Assembly (NCBI GenBank): GCA_028554755.1
Contig: JAPTOF010000029.1
Coordinates: 310,001-374,000, forward strand
DNA length: 64,000 nt
Source: Cordia subcordata
Lineage: Eukaryota > Streptophyta > Magnoliopsida > Boraginales > Cordiaceae
Reading direction: 5' to 3'
The first letter of the stretch is position 1; each line of letters starts with the position of its first letter. Positions 23,450 through 35,737 of the stretch are shown one piece after another. The notes beneath the pieces were generated by a model, which did not search any database, was not told the origin of the DNA, and saw only the letters and a program-made list of their open reading frames with translations. Both the position numbers and the translations under genes were made by a program.

Positions 23450-23903
23450 ATAACCATACATAATCTAACTTAATTACCGCAGCTGCTTTTAATCGCATTC
23501 ATATAGTGGACCAAAGACCTAGATCTATGAGTAGCTACATAGTATTGAGACTGAACTTATCACATCAAGATTAAATTTCAAAGAAGAATTAATCACCAGA
23601 TCCAATATTTGGGAAATGAATTAAACTAAAAAAGCATCTAATTTGTCATCTCTGTAAATAGTGCACCAAAAAAACAAACAAATTATGATCTAACAACAAA
23701 GATATAGAAATTAAGGACTTATTTTGTTGTCTATATTACATATGCAGATGATATAACCTAAGAAAGAAAAAGTTTACACTTCTGGTTTGCTAATAAGAGT
23801 GCCAATATTTTGTTCTCAGGCTGGATATATATATTTATTCTCCTATCAATTCAAAGCCTAAACACACTCCTCTCCACAAAAAAAAAAAAGGGACCTTCAC
23901 AAA

Positions 23904-24179
23904 CTACTTAGTTGTTATGAAGAAAGCCATTTTTCTTCTAAACAAAACAACAGTTTCTCCCAAAGACATGCTTAATAAGTCATCTTGTCCTTGTGCATGA
24001 TACATGATATCATAAAAGATAAAGCAAAAAGCACGTACATGCTCATCTAATAAAAGCAAATCCATCCAAGCTCGTTCGTTCCCCTTGGTAATGAACCAAA
24101 CATGAATGGCCCGTACAATTATATAGTACATTTGTCTTGATGGCTTGAGATCAGTGATGTAGTTTAAAGTAGGTGCCAT
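23904..24179 (-). pseudogene. RPA1-like OB-fold fragment carried by the Helitron
   Basis: A 91-codon block begins MAPTLNYITDLKPSRQ and continues with IIVRAIHVWF. It resembles the first OB-fold of the plant RPA 70-kDa subunit, which is common cargo of plant Helitrons. Only this fragment remains and no further OB folds are seen. RPA binds single-stranded DNA; in Helitrons a role in transposition is assumed but not shown. Confidence 0.65.
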
Positions 24180-24504
24180 CTAACATATAAAACTAAGGTA
24201 TTTATATGTATTTTTGATAGATGCAAATAGAAAAGAAAACGAAAAATATGATATACAACATATCATGATAAATAGTGAAGGAATATATCATGAAGGACTT
24301 ATTAAATCATTTAAGTGAAAATAATGTCCACAGTAGACAATACTTAATAAAATAAGGTCCATATGGTTAATACATGTGAACTCTAAAAGGATTAACCTCC
24401 CTTTTCCTTGTTTTTTTTGCTGATTAAAACTTCTTAACCCTCCCTAAGTTTTCAAAATCGCTAGAGCACAACTCTGACCACTGTGTTATCATAATCATTT
24501 GGTT

Positions 24505-24893
24505 CTAATAATAAAAAATCTAATGGAATTGGTAGAAAATACATGCAATTAAATAAAACACAGAAATTTAATTGAAATTTTGATAACACAGAAACTTATG
24601 AAGAGATAATTTAGAAAAGAATACGTGTTTCGTGGAACAAAGGGAGAATTTTAGAGATGAAACGGAGGAATTATGTGGGATAAACTCGTAAGGCAATTTG
24701 TCAATTGCGAGGCAAAGAAGTTCAGTAGATCAACATATGTGCAACTTGTCAATAAAATCCATTTCGATGAAAGTAAATGCATACTAATCTTGAATTTTAA
24801 TAATAAAAAAATCAAATGAAATTGATAGAAAAATACATACAATTAAAGAAAACATAGAAATTTAATTGAAATTTTGATAACCCAGAAATTTAT
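24505..24893. repeat. Direct repeat pair inside the Helitron
   Basis: 24505-24600 and 24795-24893 share AAATTTAATTGAAATTTTGATAAC and flanking sequence, with scattered differences, about 290 bases apart. No gene is supported here. Confidence 0.75.
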
Positions 24894-24899
24894 AATGTA

Positions 24900-25763
24900 A
24901 CCAAATAGTAATCAGAAAAAATCAGGTGATTGTGGATAGAAAAGAATGTAACAACCTTATCAAACCGAGATAAAAAGAAAATGCAAAGAAATGGAAACAG
25001 TAAAGAATTTTGTACCTCCAGAATATGATTGCAAATTGCTTAATCTATAGTGATAAGAATCGTGAAGTACTTAGTACATATATACAGGACACTAAATAAT
25101 TAAATGGAAACAAACCATAAACAGAGATTGCGCCATGAATTTGCATATACCATTCTCCAAGAGAAGCATCGATCCCGTATAAGTTTGGAAACAAAAAATA
25201 AATCGCGCAAAATAAACTAAACATGGGAAGATTCAAATGATCTGATGATGATACTTCCACAGCATAGACGCCAAAATAAAAATGGAAAAAATTGAGTGAA
25301 AGCATCTTCGGGGGTGCTAGGGTTTGACAGTATGGAAAAGTCTGAAATACCAAAGCATAATCAATGAATTAGAGAATGAATTGGGCAATGTTGTCTCATA
25401 AGACTCTTAAATTTGAAATTGTAATGTATCTACGTTAATTTTGAGATATCTATTGATAACAATATGTCGCTACAGATTACAAAATGAAGATGGAAAGAAA
25501 AAGTGGGCAATCAATTAGGAGCGAGAGGGTTTCACCATGTAAAATGTCCGAAATACCAAAATAGAAGCAGCGATTAGGTAACAATTGAAATGGGTAAAAT
25601 TGTCTTTTACATGCTTTATATAGGGAACGTTAATGTGAAGCATTACGTGGCAAGCAGAAAAAGAAGTGCATCATGGTAGCGTAACATGGCAAACAATGAG
25701 ACATAAACAGTATAGGCGGGAAGCAATTATATGCATTTGGTTTAGCTTACACTATAGTATAGA
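24900..25763 (-). other. Helitron 5' region with TATA-like site, no recognised gene
   Basis: The 102-codon open block at 25353-25045 matches nothing I recognise and has no supporting context. A TATATAAAG-like site on the minus strand (about 25614-25622) lies about 150 bases inside the 5' terminus. This may be the remnant of the element promoter. Confidence 0.4.
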
Positions 25764-26650
25764 TGATAATAATGACAATAATAATGATTATGAGATTTTG
25801 GACAATAGATTTAGTATGTAATGTAGATAGATTTTTTGATTCACGTGTCATTCACGAATTCGTCGCCCATCTAAGGATATGTTATACCCAAATCTAGCAT
25901 GCGTACTCTTTAGTTTTTTAAAGAAAAAAATTGAAATCTTGATCAATCATTGTCATGTTGCTATAATTTATTACAAATTTATATAAAGAGTAAATAATTC
26001 TTGAATCTATGTTTCAAATGAAAAACGATGTCAAAGGACCAAATTTTAAACCTTTCCAAATATTTATTACACCAAATTATGTGAATCATTTTTTATAATT
26101 GAAAAATTAACCACTATCTACGTAATAAAATTTAGAAACATTTCTACAAATGAGTGAACACTTGAACCTCATGGTCATTGGTCGAAAGAAAGACAAAGTG
26201 AAACACAAGAGGCCTTATATTGTGCACCCGTAGGTGCACGTTACAACATACACCTACAGACTATATATTTCACGCACTGTACAAGCGTTTCGTCTTTTTT
26301 TTTTCCTCCTAAAATTCTCTCCTCTCTCTTCTTTATCGCAACATCTCCAATTCAAACCTGAATCTCACAAACCCTAACTACGTTCAATTCAATTTTTTCA
26401 ATAACTAAACAAATATTATAAATCAAAATCACAGATTGAATCTAATAAAATGATTGAAGCAACAATATCCAAAAGATTTAAAAAAACATTGAATTGGAAG
26501 CAACAACATCCAAAAGATTTAAAAACCATCGAATCTGAAGCAACAACATGCAAAGAAATCAAAGCAAAACTAGAACTGAATTTATGTATACACTTATATG
26601 TTTCTACTGATATGTTAAATGCAAATGCAACCAATTTCAATTATAAAAAG
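25764..26650. other. A/T-rich spacer
   Basis: No gene supported. GTGCACCCGTAGGTGCAC near 26224 is a local near-palindrome. Confidence 0.5.
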
Positions 26651-26654
26651 ATAT

Positions 26655-27085
26655 TTTGATGAATAATATGCTACTGAATAAATAATAATAGTCTACAGAA
26701 CAAACACTTATAAAACACTGAACAAACAATAACATGCTATTACTACTGAATAAATAATAATAGTCTACTGAACAAACAGTTATAGAATATCGAACAAACA
26801 ATAATAGGTTACAGACCAAATAGTTATAGAACACTGAATAAATAATAATAGATTACAAACTACTGAACAAACAGTTATAGAGCAGTGAACAAACAAATAT
26901 GGAACACTGAACAAATAATAATTGTCTACTGAACAAACAATTATGGAATACCGAACAAATAACAATAGACTATTGAACAAACAATAATAGTCTACTGAAT
27001 AAACAATTATAGAACACTGAATAGACAATAATAGATTACTCAATAAACAGTTATACAAAACTAAACAAACAATAATAGACTATTG
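26655..27085. repeat. Minisatellite of about 20-22-bp alternating units
   Basis: The array repeats CTGAACAAACAATAATAG and CTGAACAAACAGTTATAG units, in alternating but degenerate order. Long open frames on the minus strand (26637-27058) come from the repeat and are not genes. Confidence 0.85.
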
Positions 27086-28219
27086 AATAAATACCAATCA
27101 TTCAAATATATATGTATACAACCATCATAACCAATTGTTACGAAAATGCAACAAATTAATCAATTGGATTCACCATCATTTCTCAATATCAATCTAATCA
27201 ATTGTTAATAATATCAAACCATCAACCTATTAGCAATATAAAAAAATAATATTAACACAAATCAATTGTCAAAATAAAGAAAGAGAGAAAGAGCAAAAAT
27301 AGAAAGAGAGAAACAGAGAAAAGAGGCATACAAAGAGAGAGAATAAAGACATATAGAGAGCAATAGGAGAGATGTATAAAGAAAGAATAAAGAGATTGAG
27401 ATTTAAGTGGATGAGTGACTCTTCATTTTTTTTAATATGTATATATAGGTATGCGTATTAACATACCTGAAGAACTACATAAATAAATATGTACTTCATT
27501 AAAAGTGCACCTTATAATTTGTCGAAAAATAAAACTTTATGGTCCACCATCAAAACCCACCAAAGCTAAGTCCAGAAAGCTACGAAAGAAAGGGGTTAAT
27601 TTTCACTATAGGTGATAATTGTTATTACTCAACTTTTATTTAACATTTACTATTTTAAATATTTACTTTTTTTAATATTTCATAAAAATAATTATATTGG
27701 TTCCTATTCTTTAAAGATAGTCGTATAGTCTTTGTTATTTCACAAAATTATCTAAATTAGTCCCTATCTTAAAGAAATAAATAAAAAAGAATTGATTTTA
27801 AATAAAAGGATTAATATGAATATAAATTTTCAAAATAAAATTGAGACTAATGTTATTGTTTCTATAAATTATTGAGAGTTAGTTAAATATTTTTGAAATA
27901 GAGATTAATTTTTTCTAAAAGAAAATGTGATGAAATTAACGCCGAAGAAATTATAACGCTGAGGCGTTTGAAAACACGCATCATGACATGGAGCTTACGG
28001 CCCCATCATTGAAGTCGTCATCACAATCTTTTGGGTTGTTGACTGTTGAGGCCTAAAAACAAACACAAAACAATGTCAACAAGTAACCACATAAACCATA
28101 CCCTCCCCTCTACTCGATTCCTTTCTGCTTTATCACTCTATCCTTGACTGCTTTGCTTCGTTCAATTGCATTTCATCTCCACAAGAAACAAAGAAAGTAA
28201 CAAAAAATGAAACTAATTA
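27086..28219. other. A/T-rich spacer
   Basis: No gene seen. An AGAGAGA-type purine-rich run is at 27280-27400. Confidence 0.5.
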
Positions 28220-28497
28220 GGAGCCTGTTTGACTATGCTTTACACTTTATAAACTTCTAAAAAGGATTCTTTCACGTACTTTTTATTATTTGTAAGTTAT
28301 AAGTCCCAAATAAAGTTAGCCATATAAATCGTAAGCAATAATATATATATATATACATATATATATATTTATATATGCATGTATAAAATATTTATTTTTA
28401 TTAAATGAGATCACTACTTGAATTTGGTATTTATAGTTAAATTTGACTATATAAAGCACTTTTAAGTACGTAAAAACTGGGCCAAACAAACTCTTTA
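28217..28497. mobile_element. Tourist/PIF-Harbinger-like MITE with TTA target duplication
   Basis: 28220-28494 starts GGAGCCTGTTTG and ends CAAACAAACTCT, imperfect terminal inverted repeats. It is flanked by TTA at 28217-28219 and 28495-28497. No coding potential. A (TA)n-rich stretch is inside. Confidence 0.7.
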
Positions 28498-29185
28498 AAG
28501 TTGAACATGAGTTTTTAATATCATTTTCAACTTGTGTCTAATTGGAAAACACTATTTCTTTAAAATGTTTTCTAAAAATGAATTTTTTTCTTAAATTAGT
28601 TTTGCTTAAAACTTAATATGTATTTAATTATTTTTATATGAAACAAATTTTTATCAATATGAGATTATTCACTTTATATTCAAAAAAGTAATTATTTACG
28701 TCTATATTATCAAAAAATTATTTTTAAATTAATAATTGTAAACTTAAGTATTATTTATGTTTTTTGGGTCAACAACGCAAGTCGAGCACTTATAATCAAA
28801 TGTCGTACACGTATTGATTTTGGACTTGTGAAGAAATTTGGTAATTAACTATTTGACATATAGTAACGTTGTCACTTCTTTATTAGTTTATGTGTCAAGA
28901 TTAGTTTATTAATTATTATTATATTGCCGACCCAAAGCTTACATAAAAGTTTCCGTGGATATAGAGACAAAAGATTATGGAGCCGAAAGATACAACAATA
29001 AAGCAAAACAATCCACCTCATTATCCAAAAATAATCATTTTCCATTTTTACTAACTTTATCAGCAAAATACATAACATAATAATAATAATAATAATGATA
29101 ATAATAATTAAACAATGATAATAACAATAATAATCAACAAACAATATAATAATACTATTCATACAGACATATATATACATACATA

Positions 29186-29403
29186 AGGCCTGTTTAAATT
29201 AGATTTTTTTAAAAATATTTTTTTTACAACTTTTAAAAAATAATTTTTTGAAAAGTTAAAAATTTTAACTTTTAAAAAAAAGTTATATTTGAATTTTTTT
29301 TTAAATTTTAATTTTTTTTAAAAATTAAATAAAATAATTATTACAAATTTAATATAATTTTTTAAATACTTTCTCATAAAAAAAAATCAAGCCAAACATG
29401 CCC
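29186..29403. mobile_element. MITE-like element
   Basis: It starts AGGCCTGTTT and ends CAAACATGCCC, with a very A/T-rich centre full of T and A runs. ATA (possibly CATA) is found on both sides. It resembles the MITE at 57590-57820, but the ends are diverged. Confidence 0.5.
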
Positions 29404-29888
29404 ATAGATTATTACACATCACAGAGAAAGTTCTGATCTTGTTCCCTCTGATATCTCAATCTCTCCAACCAACCCGGCGGGGAAAAAACCCCAAAACGAA
29501 AAAGAAAAAGGAAAAGAAAAAAGAAAAACAAATATCCAACATACACACGCATGAAAGTATGTATACGAGTAAGCACCCTCTTCTTATCTTTAATTAAAGC
29601 TCTTCAGTATTTTGCTCCAAAGGTTGCAAATTTTCAAGGTTAGTGTGCTGCAAATTATTGATTTCTTGTTTAAATGTCATATACTAAATAAGGTCTCTTC
29701 GGGGTATGTTTTATTTATTGCAAGGTTTCCATTTGTGAAGGAAATTTTCTTTTTTCCTTTTCATTTGTAGGTAGTTTCCGATATGTTTTTGAGCAAAGCA
29801 TGTTGGTCAGATGTGAAAATTAAGTGTATTTATCTTCTGGGGATGATTTTTCTACATTTTTCCTAGTTGGGAACGAGTGATTTTGGTT

Positions 29889-29890
<2 letters not shown>

Positions 29891-29928
<38 letters not shown>
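29891..29928. repeat. (TA)n microsatellite in the DA2 leader
   Basis: About 19 TA units end 19 bases before the DA2 ATG. Confidence 0.95.
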
Positions 29929-29932
<4 letters not shown>

Positions 29933-29947
29933 AATAATTGGATTGGG

Positions 29948-32900
29948 ATGGGGAATAAGTTGGGGAGGAGGAAGCAAGTGGTGGATGACAAGTACACGAG
30001 GCCTCAAGGGTTATACCAGCACAAGGATGTGGATCACAAGAAGCTTAGAAAGCTCATACTTGATGCAAAGTTAGCACCTTGCTATCCTGGTGATGAAGAT
30101 AATGGATTTGATCTTGAGGAGTGCCCCATTTGCTTCTTGGTACCTGCTCTTCTTTTCATTTTTTATCATTTTTTGTGTGTGTGTGTGTGTGTTTTACAAT
30201 TCCAGTTGGTCTTCTGATTTTTGTGGTTTTCTTGTTTATTTTACCACTTGTTTGGTGATGTATATTATTTGGTAATTGAGTATTTGAGTTCATCTTGGTC
30301 TCTGAATTGGTGAAGAAGGATTAGGATTGCAAAAATGGAATTACTTGGTTTCGGTGGCAGATCATAGATGAAAATTTTCCCCCATGTTGATCATCAACCT
30401 GCCTCTATAACGGTTAAGACCTGGGAAATTTCAACATTTAAGAACAATTTTTTGTGAGGAGCCAAAATCAGATTATAGTATCTATAGTCCTCTCATCTTT
30501 TAACATTACTAATAATCAAAGTAGACATAAAATTACTTTGCACCAGGAGTGTATGTTTCCCTTTGAGAGCTTTGTGTGCCGTGTAGATGTGTTTTGAGAT
30601 TTGCGAGTAAAAAGGAAGTTGCGCGAAAGAGAGGCAAAATAGTTAAAATTTTTTTTGGGGTTTTTGTCATTTTACATATTATTTACTCATTCTCTCACTT
30701 TGCATATCATATATACACTGCAAAAAGGGGAAGAAGAGGGGAGGGAAAGAGGGGGGGGGGGAGGGGGGAGGAGGTCTCAATTATTTTCTGCCATTGCTTG
30801 GTTTTGAAACTTATATTATTTACTCAAAGTGCACTTAGTGATGAATTTGAACTATACTATAGAATATAAAGCTTTTGTTTTATATCACTATAACGATATC
30901 ATTGTCAAGTAAATTTGCAAGCCTCACAGACTTGGGGGACCTAGTCTTCTTAGCTGTGTGGTGGTTGTGCTATTGACTTTTCCCTGGATAGGTTTTGTTG
31001 TGTGACCGAGTAAGTGATTGGCCTGTTTTTTGTGGTTGTACCATTGTCCTTGTTTATCTGTACATAGTTGTTTGGATGATTAACTCAATCTCACTGAATT
31101 TGTCTCAAGGTGCAACTTATAGCCCGATTCTGAAGGAATGGGATACTTTAGATGTTGCCTTATGATTATTATATATTCTCCATTTTTCTTGGATGCTAGA
31201 ACTGGGAGGAAAGGGGCAAGGCAGGGCCAGATAGCTACATGTTACTTAATTTGCTGGTTTTATGGGGTGTTTGACTTGTTCATAATGCTTTGGCACTAAA
31301 AGAGTAGAAGGTGCAAAGATGTTGATTTTTGTTTGTTTTCATCATTTTGAGCATCTAGGATTTTCTGCTAACAATGTAGCTGTTAATGTGTGCACTTCAC
31401 TTGATGTGTTATGAATGTTTTGAGTTGTAAGCACAAGTCTTTTTAGTAATTTCATTGCTCTGAAATCTTTTCAGTATTATCCAAGTCTTAATCGCTCAAG
31501 GTGTTGCATGAAAGGCATTTGCACAGGTAACCCTGTGTTGTACAGTCAGTTTTTATTATATGCAGTAATTATTACCAAGAGTTCTTAATAGGTGTTGTTC
31601 TTGAAATGAAATAATTTTGATTTATTTTCTTGGACAGAGTGTTTTTTGCAGATGAAGACCCCCAATTCTACCCGTCCAACACAGTATCCTTATTTGTTGG
31701 TCCTGATATTTGTCATGGATATGTTTTGAGTATGTTTGCAGTAATCATGTATTTTTTACCTCAGCTTTTTCGGTACTGCTGATTTATGTGTTGAATTTGT
31801 TTCCATGCATGTCTTCCTTAATTTAGTAAGATGTCCATTTTGTAAAACCTCAAATTATGCTGTTGAATATCGGGGCGTGAAGACGAAGGAGGAAAAAGGC
31901 TTGGAGCAAATTGTAAGATATACTGAAGTACAATTTTATGCTATTATTGTTGTTTCTGTTATTCATCTTTAAGTTACTTGAATTTTCTTATTAATTTATT
32001 AACTGCTTTAGGAAGAACAACGAGTTATAGAAGCCAAAATAAGGATGAGGCAGCAGCAACTTCAAGATGAAGAGGAAAGGATGCTTAGAAGAAGAGAATT
32101 GAGTGCTGCAAGCAGTATCACTGGACCATCTGAGGCTGAGAACTGCTCAACAACAGGTATATGCTTATTGAATTCTGAATTCTTTGTGGTAGGTTCTGTT
32201 TCTCAGACTCGAATTTTAGTGCATCTACTTCTTTATCACTTGATCAGCAACACCCCCTTTCGCTTCTGCTGTGGAAGGCGAACACTTAGTTACTTCTCAG
32301 GAGTCCCAATCTGCTGCAGCAATTAAACAAAGTCCGCACCCAAGACAAGCTAGGTATGCAACTTTCTCCTGGAGTTTACTGTCCATTGTTTTCCCCTGAT
32401 TGGACCCAGACATGGTGGAACAATCTTAGTTTACTGGAGAAAGACTAGCATTTTACCCTCAATAGACTAAAGGAAAAGCAAATCCAAAGGAAATTGCCTT
32501 GTTTATCTTTTGAGCTTAAAGGCATTCCCAGAGAGGATCTTGGATTTTTCATCAATATATTTGTCTTCTATCAAATGTTCAAGAGAGCGGCTATATTTCT
32601 AAGTAGTTGTTAATTCCATTTTAATGTTTGCTATAAGCATAGTCATCAATTCTTTTGGTTTGACCTCTCTTTACCTTAGCCTATGAACATCCTATGTTTT
32701 CAACTTTAAAGTACACTCATGAACGCCATGTAAACATTATATTCCCAGCTAATGTTAGTTGATATGGTTCGACTGAATCACTAGAACTTCTCTAGGACTG
32801 GATGATACAATCTTAATTCCAGATATTGGTGCCATCAAATTCTCTCTCTTGTGCCCCTTTTTTGGCAATTATTTTGCCCATTCTCTTTGCATCTCTTTTC

Positions 32901-35737
32901 ACTTTGGTCTTAATTGTCCTGTTCAAGAACTCAATCTACATGGAGTTTTTGGTTGTATTTGCGGTTGACATATGCACTTGCAATTTTTAGTGTCGCACCT
33001 CACCTGCATAATATAACTTCCCAAATCCGACTATGGCCTTTATCAAACCTCACTTCCAATGCTTCTTATTACTTTTTATCCTCTGTTACACATTCACTGT
33101 TTGTGTTTAAGGGACAATGGAGATTGTTCCTCAGCAATTGCTTGTGTGAAAACATTAGCAAGGGAATTCCTAAGCAGTATGGATAACAGAAAGGAAAAGC
33201 ATGTTTTTGGGAATTGCTTAGGATGTATTTATGGAGAACAGAAAGGAAAAGCATGTCTTGGGGAATTGCTTAGGTTGTATTCCATTTGGAAAGAGCAACA
33301 AACATTACAGGCCTGCTGGTCAATGTGGCCTTGACTCTTCATCTTTGTTTCTACCACTGAAGCTGATTTTCAACCTCCAGCCCCCTTCCATTTGGAAGTT
33401 GCAGTTATTGTTTAAGTCTTGTTACTTATTGTCTTTCCTTGCTGTACTGGTGTGCCAGTTCTCCTTAGAACTTATGCTTCTCATCCAGGCCTTGCAGTCA
33501 TATCAAGGCCAGTGTTCCAGAATCTTCATTATTTCACCAGCTTTATACTAAAACATTTCTGAAGCTGCCCGACTTGACTTGGAAATAAAATTTCAAGCCT
33601 TTTGAGGTTCTTGGTGCATCTTCTGTATTATAGGGAAGTCTCCACATCAGGATTCTTCTTTTGAACAGGACTATGGCTGTATTTGGCCCTAAATGTGACA
33701 TTTTAGCTATTGAGTTTTAGAGTTTTTAGCAATAGAGTTTTGGGTAAAACTATTGCTGAGTAAAAACCGTTGATTGTTTTGCCTTGTATTTTAAGAGTTG
33801 AGCTTTTAACTGTTTTCATGGTTTTGAACTTTAAAAAATACGGAGTATAATTTTTGAGAAAATATGGAAGATTATTTTTGATAAAAAAAGAAAAAGAACT
33901 CCCGACACAATATAAAAACAGTTTTTGAAAAGCCATTTTCAAGAAGCTCCAATTTGGAGCTTTTGGTTTCTTAGTTTTTAGTTTTTTTTTTTTTTTAAAT
34001 TATTATAATAGCTTTGGCTTTTTATATGAAAGCTCTTTTAAAAATGGGCCGAATAGGTTAATTTTATTTAGAAGTTTAAGTAAAAGTACATTGATGATAA
34101 AAGACATGTACAATTAGCTCTTGGTAAGTTATTCAAGGATATTTGCAATGTTTTCTTAGTTTATTCGCCATTATCTCAGTTCGTGTGCTTATACTGAAAT
34201 TTTCCAAATGCAGGGATGATGGATTTGACCTGGATCTTGAAGACATAATGGTTATGGAAGCCATTTGGCTGTCTGTTCAGGTACTTGATAAATAATTTCC
34301 CATCAGTTTTCAACTACAAGAGGAGCTTAAGACATCATATAATCTTTTTGCAACTATTTGGTCTATATCAATCTTGGACGTAAAAGACCACAAGGCTAGA
34401 GATGAAGTTCCTGATGTCAATTATTATGTGCATGCTATGTGATCTGCTATCTCGTGTTTGGTGTATATAATTCCGATTAGTTAAACGAATAATAAGAACA
34501 AGGAAAGTGTACCCTATTGTATAATCTTGGAGGTGGATGTAAGGTGTTAATCGGTTCAAATATTTTAATCTTTATTGTAGCATTTGCAAAGTTTATATTT
34601 TAAGTTCTTCTTTATCCAAAATAGGGAGAATCCTTACATGTTTCTGTTTTAATGCACTAAGCCATTGGATGGCCAAGAATGTTTCATGCTCCAGCTGCAT
34701 ATGTCAGCCACCCTCATAAGCATTTTCTCATCTAACGGTTCTGTGTATGGACATTGGTGTGAGAGATCTTTTCCTCCAAATTGAGTCTCCACTTCCCCTT
34801 TTTGATTTGCCCTAATCAGATGTCCAGTTTTCTCTGTAGTAAATGCAACTACATAAAGGTATAAGTTACGCAGAATGTCATCTTTCACTTATCATGTGTA
34901 TTCAATTCAAAGTTGGTTATCCAACATAGACCCTTAAGTCATGCTCTTTGACCAGGTCAGGGCGATCATGAATTGAAACCATTGTCCATATTAATTTATC
35001 TAGGATCATCATCAGAAGACCGGCAGCATTCATACTGCTTATATATGCATATCAGCATAATCTTTCATTATCCTCCAGGGACATACTAGAGCACAAGTTC
35101 ATACTATTTAACCTCTGATCCATTTTGATGAAGTAAACTCACCATACAACCTTGATGATGATAGGAGAATGGCAGGCACCGAAATCCAGGTGATGGTGAT
35201 TCTGCTGCTTCAGAACATCGCATAGCAGAAGATTGCCATGTCCCAGCTTCCACGACCCCAGTTGCTGGAACATCATCCCCTTCTGGTGGTCTTGCATGTG
35301 CGATTGCTGCCCTTGCTGAACGTCAACAGACAGCGGGAGAATCCTCGAGCAACTATGATGAGAGCATACCCTCGTATGACACTTTTCCTGCATATTGTAG
35401 GTCCACCAATAGAGCAACTGACAGGTATCCAAATACTGGAACATCAATTGAGGTATTCCCTGAGAGCCAGCTGACAATTTCCCAAGAACAAAGAGAATGG
35501 ACGGATCAAAGTTTGGAGGTAGCTGAAGTAGGAACCAGCTATGTGGGTTCTGAGGGAGTGGAAGGTCCTGTCAAGCCTACTCCAGACTTCTCGCCGGATC
35601 GGATGGGCGGCAGCTTCCAACCTGCTACAGCCCCCATTATTCCGGATAGTTTCGAGGAGCAGATGATGCTCGCCATGGCTGTTTCTCTGGCTGAGGTTCA
35701 AGCTAGGACAAATGGCCCAGGAGTTGCATGGCACTAA
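29948..35737 (+). CDS. DA2: E3 ubiquitin-protein ligase DA2, 8 coding exons
   Basis: Exons: 29948-30139, 31475-31526, 31638-31683, 31831-31912, 32012-32156, 32248-32353, 34214-34280 and 35165-35737. All introns are GT-AG, phases agree, total 1263 bases (420 aa). It starts [13 protein letters not shown] (a possible myristoylation MG start). The RING-type cysteines follow in [18 protein letters not shown], then CPFC across exons 3 and 4. After that come a charged helix ([16 protein letters not shown]), a [18 protein letters not shown] segment and a C-terminal [16 protein letters not shown] segment, both resembling ubiquitin-interacting helices. In Arabidopsis DA2 limits seed and organ size together with the ubiquitin-binding protease DA1; rice GW2 is the related gene. 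The gene looks intact. Confidence 0.96.
30727..30775 (+). repeat. G-rich purine tract in DA2 intron 1
   Basis: A GA/G-rich run with a 12-base G stretch and several G3-G6 runs lies on the sense strand of the first intron. Confidence 0.85.
33179..33282 (+). repeat. Tandem duplication, 2 x 52 bp, in DA2 intron 6
   Basis: 33179-33230 and 33231-33282 share CAGAAAGGAAAAGCATG and GGAATTGCTTAGG. Confidence 0.88.
33669..34057. mobile_element. MITE-like insertion in DA2 intron 6
   Basis: Ends with TATTTGGCCC and, inverted, TATTCGGCCC; A/T-rich and partly self-complementary inside. No clear TSD was found. Confidence 0.45.

Larger units (their letters stand above)
20808..25763 (-). mobile_element. Helitron, both termini visible, about 4.96 kb including a nested LTR
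   Basis: On the minus strand it begins TCTATACTATAG at 25763 and ends CTAG at 20808. A 7-bp stem hairpin (CCCATGC / GCATGGG, 3-base loop) lies 11 bases before the end. The flanking bases are A on the 5' side and T on the 3' side, the A^T target of Helitrons. Inside are a Pif1-like helicase C-terminus (21019-21470) and an RPA-like fragment (23904-24179). The Rep part and most of the helicase are missing, so it cannot move by itself. Confidence 0.88.

Noticed and set aside
21433..23454. ATAAC at 21433 and 23450 as a TSD for LTR C
   Set aside because: The left ATAAC lies within the helicase reading frame (GTPVMLIRN), so it cannot be next to the LTR end.
25045..25353. 102-codon minus-strand frame as a gene captured by the Helitron
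   Set aside because: No recognisable domain or splice-like structure; left as unassigned.
26637..27058. Two long minus-strand frames rich in Tyr/Cys/Leu
   Set aside because: They arise from the minisatellite repeat; composition and repetition explain them.
32914..33551. Open frames within DA2 intron 6
   Set aside because: They lie inside an intron whose borders are fixed by the DA2 protein, and they overlap a local duplication.
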